This document shows, piece by piece, positions 60,731 to 64,000 of a stretch of DNA of 64,000 nt (its first letter is position 1; every line of letters begins with the position of its first letter). Made by a program: the position numbers and the translations under genes. Source of the DNA: an uncultured Verrucomicrobiota bacterium (lineage in GTDB: Bacteria > Verrucomicrobiota > Verrucomicrobiia > Opitutales > Seribacteraceae); assembly GCA_902569115.1 (NCBI GenBank), contig CACFTI010000006.1, positions 1 to 64,000 on the forward strand, written 5' to 3'. The notes under the pieces were generated by a model. The model was not told the DNA's origin and searched no databases. It saw only the letters and a program-made list of their open reading frames with translations.

Positions 60731-60756
60731 AAGGCAGTCCTGACTAGGACTGCCTT
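60731..60756 (-). terminator. intrinsic terminator of metK-ahcY
   Basis: On the minus strand the arms AAGGCAGTCCT and AGGACTGCCTT form a perfect 11-bp stem with a four-base loop. A run of U residues follows (plus-strand A run 60725-60732). It lies 20 bases after the ahcY stop and upstream of obgE, so it should separate the two units. A shorter U run on the plus-strand side makes it possibly bidirectional. Confidence 0.9.
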
Positions 60757-60776
60757 TTAGAAAATTTATTAATCTC

Positions 60777-62225
60777 CTAGTAGCGATAGTGCTCTGGTTT
60801 GTAAGGACCGCTCACAGGCACACCGATGTAATCTGCTTGCTCAGAAGATAGCTCAGTAAGCTTGGCACCCAATTTGTCAAGGTGTAAACGGGCTACTTCC
60901 TCATCAAGTTCTTTGCTCAAACGGGTGACACCAATTTCGCGATCTAAATTATTTCTAATGTCTATTTGAGCAATGGTCTGGTTGGTGAAACTGTTGGACA
61001 TGACAAAACTTGGATGACCGGTTGCACAACCAAGATTGATCAAACGTCCTTCAGCAAGAAGGTAAATACTCTTACCGTCAGCGAATGTAAAACGACTTAC
61101 AGGTCCACCTGGAACAGAATCATCTTTGATGATTTCTTTGGTAACACCAGGCATGTTTTCAAGCTCGGCTACCTGGATCTCATTGTCGAAGTGACCGATG
61201 TTACAAACGATGGCTTGGTCTTTCATTTTACTAATGTGCTCAGCTGTAATGATGTCCTTGTTGCCTGTTGTTGTTACAAATATGTCCGCAGTCTCGAGAG
61301 CATCTTCGATGGTGGTTACCTGGTAACCTGCCATACATGCTTGTAGTGCACAAATTGGATCAATCTCGGATACCATAACTCTGGCTTTCTCGTTGGCTAA
61401 GGAGTCAGCTGATCCTTTTCCCACGTCACCGTATCCGCAAACCATGGCTACTTTGCCTGAAATTAATACATCTAAGGCACGCTTGATTCCGTCTACCAAA
61501 GAGTGACGGCAACCATAATTGTTGTCGAATTTTGATTTGGTGACAGAATCATTGACATTGATTGCCTGGAAAAGAAGCTTACCTTCTTCCTGCATTTGAA
61601 TGAGACGATGTACGCCGGTAGTTGTTTCTTCAGAAACTCCTACTACCGCATCCGCGACCTTAGCCCAATGACCAGGCTTCTCAGCAAGTGTTTTCTTGAG
61701 GAGTTCCTTAATGACCTGCTCTTCCTCGCTTTCAGACGCTGTGTTTACCCAGTCGCTTCCGTTTTCAAGTTCATACCCTTTATGAATTAGTAAGGTGGCG
61801 TCTCCACCGTCATCAACGATTTGGTCTGGACCGGACCCATCAGGCCAAGTCAATGCATTCCAGGTACAATCCCAATAATCTTCCAGTGTTTCGCCTTTCC
61901 ATGCAAAAACCGGAATACCTGCTGCTGCGATTGCAGCGGCGGCGTGGTCTTGGGTTGAGAAAATATTACATGAGCACCATCTGACATCCGCACCGAGTTC
62001 AACTAATGTTTCGATAAGCACAGCCGTTTGAATTGTCATGTGCAAAGAACCCATAATTTTAACACCAGCAAGTGGTTTAGATGGACCGTATTTTTCGCGG
62101 GTTGCCATCAAACCTGGCATTTCATGCTCAGCGATGGAAATTTCTTTACGGCCGAATTCAGCAAGAGTGATATCAGCGACTTTGTAGTCAAGGGTTGGGG
62201 TGAGTGTTTCTGTCATAGTGGTCAT
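60777..62225 (-). CDS. ahcY: adenosylhomocysteinase (482 aa)
   Basis: NAD-dependent hydrolysis of S-adenosylhomocysteine to adenosine and homocysteine, clearing the product of methyl transfer. It shows [58 protein letters not shown], the NAD site [15 protein letters not shown] and the C-terminal [10 protein letters not shown]. The length fits the long bacterial form with a ~40-residue insertion. The ATG at 62225 is used here; another Met is at codon 4. It is downstream of metK by 42 bases, forming a SAM-cycle pair. Confidence 0.97.
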   Translation of the reverse strand: MTTMTETLTPTLDYKVADITLAEFGRKEISIAEHEMPGLMATREKYGPSKPLAGVKIMGSLHMTIQTAVLIETLVELGADVRWCSCNIFSTQDHAAAAIAAAGIPVFAWKGETLEDYWDCTWNALTWPDGSGPDQIVDDGGDATLLIHKGYELENGSDWVNTASESEEEQVIKELLKKTLAEKPGHWAKVADAVVGVSEETTTGVHRLIQMQEEGKLLFQAINVNDSVTKSKFDNNYGCRHSLVDGIKRALDVLISGKVAMVCGYGDVGKGSADSLANEKARVMVSEIDPICALQACMAGYQVTTIEDALETADIFVTTTGNKDIITAEHISKMKDQAIVCNIGHFDNEIQVAELENMPGVTKEIIKDDSVPGGPVSRFTFADGKSIYLLAEGRLINLGCATGHPSFVMSNSFTNQTIAQIDIRNNLDREIGVTRLSKELDEEVARLHLDKLGAKLTELSSEQADYIGVPVSGPYKPEHYRY

Positions 62226-62267
62226 AAGTAAGATAACGGATAAGGTGAAATAGCAGATCAGATTGAA

Positions 62268-63443
62268 TTAAGAAATGGCTGCTTTTAGGTCCTCAGCTTT
62301 ATTGGTCTGTTCCCAAGGTAGCTCAGCTTTACCGAAGTGGCCATAGTGCGTTGTTGATCTGTAAATTGGGCGAAGAAGGTCAAGTTGCGAAACGATCTTC
62401 GCAGGCTTGAAATTAAATACAGTATGAACTGCATCCTGGATTTTATTCTCTTCCACTTTTTCAGTTCCAAAGCAATCTATGGAAATACTGGTTGGTTGTG
62501 GATGACCAATTGCGTAAGCCACCTGAAGCTCGGCCCGATCGGCCAATCCGGCAGCGACCACATTCTTGGCAACCCATCTGCACATATAGGCAGCCGAGCG
62601 ATCTACTTTGCTTGGATCTTTTCCAGAAAAGGCTCCACCGCCATGACGCCCCCAGCCTCCGTATGTGTCCACAATAATTTTTCGACCGGTAAGACCGGAA
62701 TCTCCTTCCGGTCCCCCAACTACAAATCGCCCAGTTGGGTTGATCAAATACTCAGTTTCACTGGAAAGAAGTTCTGCAGGAAGGGATGGTTTGATAATTT
62801 CCTCTGTAATAAATGAACGGATTGTTTCGTTGTCGGCAGCTTCGGCATGTTGCGTAGAAACTACAACATTTTCAATTCCCACCATTTCTCCATTGTCATA
62901 CTTTAATGCTACCTGTGACTTACAATCGGGGCGTAACCAAGAAGCATCAGAAGTATTTTTTCGTACATCTGCCATTTTGCGCAAAATACGATGGGCAAAC
63001 ATAACAGGTGCCGGCATCAATTCATCAGTCTCATTACAGGCGTACCCGAACATGATTCCTTGATCACCTGCACCCTGCTCGGCTGTTCCTTTTCCTTCCG
63101 CCGCATCGGCATCAACTCCTTGACCGATGTCTCGTGACTGAGCAGTCAATTGATTGGTTATAAATACTTTGTCAGCATGAAAAATGTCGTCATCATTGAT
63201 GTAACCAATTTCACGAATTGCCTCACGAACAACCGCTTCGTAATCAAACTTGGATGAAGTAGTAATTTCACCTGCAATCGTCACGCAATTACTTTTGACT
63301 AAAGTCTCGCAAGCAACACGGCTCTTTGGATCCTGTTCTAAACAAGCATCTAAGATGCTGTCAGATATAGAATCTGATACTTTATCAGGATGGCCCTCTC
63401 CAACGGATTCAGATGAGAAAATAAATGATTTTGGCATAAACAT
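62268..63443 (-). CDS. metK: S-adenosylmethionine synthetase (391 aa)
   Basis: Makes SAM from methionine and ATP. Signature regions are [40 protein letters not shown], and [19 protein letters not shown]. Length is normal. Starts at ATG 63443 (MFMPKSF) or, more typically for the family, ATG 63437 (MPKSF). It is followed by ahcY. The upstream region to rfbA carries a long palindrome but nothing I recognise as a SAM riboswitch. Confidence 0.97.
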   Translation of the reverse strand: MFMPKSFIFSSESVGEGHPDKVSDSISDSILDACLEQDPKSRVACETLVKSNCVTIAGEITTSSKFDYEAVVREAIREIGYINDDDIFHADKVFITNQLTAQSRDIGQGVDADAAEGKGTAEQGAGDQGIMFGYACNETDELMPAPVMFAHRILRKMADVRKNTSDASWLRPDCKSQVALKYDNGEMVGIENVVVSTQHAEAADNETIRSFITEEIIKPSLPAELLSSETEYLINPTGRFVVGGPEGDSGLTGRKIIVDTYGGWGRHGGGAFSGKDPSKVDRSAAYMCRWVAKNVVAAGLADRAELQVAYAIGHPQPTSISIDCFGTEKVEENKIQDAVHTVFNFKPAKIVSQLDLLRPIYRSTTHYGHFGKAELPWEQTNKAEDLKAAIS

Positions 63444-63479
63444 ATTTCACCAAAGCTCTAACCAAAAATCAAGTTTATT

Positions 63480-63505
63480 CATCAACGCATCATGATGCGT
63501 TGATG
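63480..63505. repeat. 26-bp perfect palindrome between rfbA and metK
   Basis: The half-site CATCAACGCATCA is followed exactly by its reverse complement, giving a 26-bp palindrome. It starts five bases past the rfbA stop and ends 37 bases before the metK start. On the plus strand it is followed by GCGTTTTT; on the minus strand, the sense strand of both genes, there is no U-tract. It could be a weak rho-independent terminator for rfbA, an mRNA 3'-end hairpin, or an operator for metK. Confidence 0.6.
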
Positions 63506-63510
63506 CGTTT

Positions 63511-63999
63511 TTATATTTTCTGAGATTTGTGAAGGATTGCTTGGAGGTACTTTCCGTAAGAGGAAGACCCGTGGGCATAAACCGCTTTTTCGAGTTCTTC
63601 CGTAGACATCCACTCCTTGTAAAGGGCGATTTCTTCAAGACAGGCGATTTTCAATCCCTGGCGTCGCTCGATCACTTTCACGAAATCCGTGGCGGATGCC
63701 AGGTTATCATGACTTCCCGTATCCAGCCAAGCCGTGCCCCTTCCCATTACCTCAACTGAAAGATTTCCGGTCTCCAAGTAAACCCGATTTAAATCTGTAA
63801 TCTCGAGTTCCCCTCGGGGAGATGGTTTTAGTTCTTTGGCAATGGAACAGACTTGCTGATCGTAAAAATAAAGTCCTGGGACCGCATATTTGGATTTGGG
63901 TTCTTCGGGTTTTTCTTCAAGCGACACCGCTTTTCCAGATTTATCAAACTCCACAACTCCGTAGTTTTCCGGATCCGAGACATGATATCCAAAGATTGT
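63511..63999 (-). CDS. rfbA: glucose-1-phosphate thymidylyltransferase, C-terminal part (163 aa visible)
   Basis: Makes dTDP-glucose, the first step of dTDP-rhamnose synthesis. The frame is open to the right edge, so the N-terminal nucleotidyltransferase signature is outside the window. Visible segments GYHVSDPENYGVVEFD, EEKPEEPKSKYAVPGLYFYD, GELEITDLNRVYLETG and GRGTAWLDTGSHDNLASA are characteristic of RfbA/RmlA. The C-terminus ends soon after YGKYLQAIL. Other rml genes may lie beyond the edge. Confidence 0.94.
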   Translation of the reverse strand, partial: TIFGYHVSDPENYGVVEFDKSGKAVSLEEKPEEPKSKYAVPGLYFYDQQVCSIAKELKPSPRGELEITDLNRVYLETGNLSVEVMGRGTAWLDTGSHDNLASATDFVKVIERRQGLKIACLEEIALYKEWMSTEELEKAVYAHGSSSYGKYLQAILHKSQKI

Positions 64000-64000
64000 G

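Noticed and set aside
63444-63510. SAM or SAH riboswitch upstream of metK/ahcY
   Set aside because: The leaders are 42-67 bases, dominated by a simple palindrome; none of the SAM-I, SAM-II or SAH core patterns could be recognised.
1-64000. CRISPR arrays, tRNA/rRNA genes, intact insertion sequences
   Set aside because: No regular direct-repeat/spacer pattern, no cloverleaf or rRNA segment, and no transposase gene were seen on either strand.

Overview
The window is chromosomal DNA of a Gram-negative bacterium with an outer membrane: it encodes a Wza-type exporter, a Wzi-type outer-membrane protein, a Wzz protein and nucleotide-sugar enzymes for surface polysaccharide. The overall gene style (long PurF, small PurL with separate PurS and PurQ, a split Mrp antiporter, HDOD proteins) reminds me of Verrucomicrobiota, perhaps Opitutae. 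That is an impression; no rRNA or other phylogenetic marker lies in the window.

Positions 130-28963 are one large surface-polysaccharide locus, almost all on the minus strand. Read in the direction of transcription it begins with the envelope parts (Wzi, Wza, a GbsR-type regulator with a perfect inverted repeat upstream, Wzz). Next come the enzymes for a UDP-2,3-diacetamido-2,3-dideoxy uronic acid (WbpA, 4-epimerase, WbpB, WbpD and WbpE types), interrupted by Gmd and followed by KdsD. After an 800-base gap without a clear gene comes a CDP-sugar module (RfbF, RfbG, RmlC-like epimerase, C-methyltransferase, aminotransferase, WbqC-like protein). It is followed by tightly overlapping tailoring genes (methyltransferase, SDR, ATP-grasp, metallophosphoesterase, CmcI-like methyltransferase), then Wzx, a GT2 enzyme, Wzy, a second glycosyltransferase and a methyltransferase. 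Base composition changes abruptly near 4.29 kb, which suggests the locus was assembled from several sources. The initiating sugar-phosphate transferase is not in the window.

Positions 29066-34203 hold glnD (nitrogen signalling), a soluble GAF-GAF histidine kinase and an HNH nuclease. Positions 34378-42250 look like an accessory region. Two related HDOD proteins bracket a group of poorly characterised genes: a 35-residue membrane peptide, a five-span membrane protein, a degenerate CPBP-like membrane protein, a possible lipoprotein, helical proteins and a J-domain protein set between coiled coils. A small ECF-like sigma factor follows.

Positions 42309-48296 are a purine operon, purS-(FAH-family gene)-purQ-purL-purF, preceded by a Xer recombinase and a lytic transglycosylase lipoprotein. 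Positions 49925-58073 encode a ten-gene Mrp/Mbh-type cation/proton antiporter. MrpA is split, an MbhE-like segment is fused to MrpB, there are three NuoL/M-type subunits, MrpC carries a long basic tail, and there is one unknown two-span subunit. Positions 58413-63999 are housekeeping: yaaA, two small overlapping genes for unknown proteins, obgE, a metK-ahcY SAM-cycle pair with a strong terminator, and the 3' part of rfbA running off the right edge.

I saw no tRNA, rRNA, CRISPR array or intact insertion sequence. Many genes overlap by 1-4 bases (ATGA, GTGA, TTGA, TGATG), so translational coupling is common, and TTG or GTG starts are frequent.
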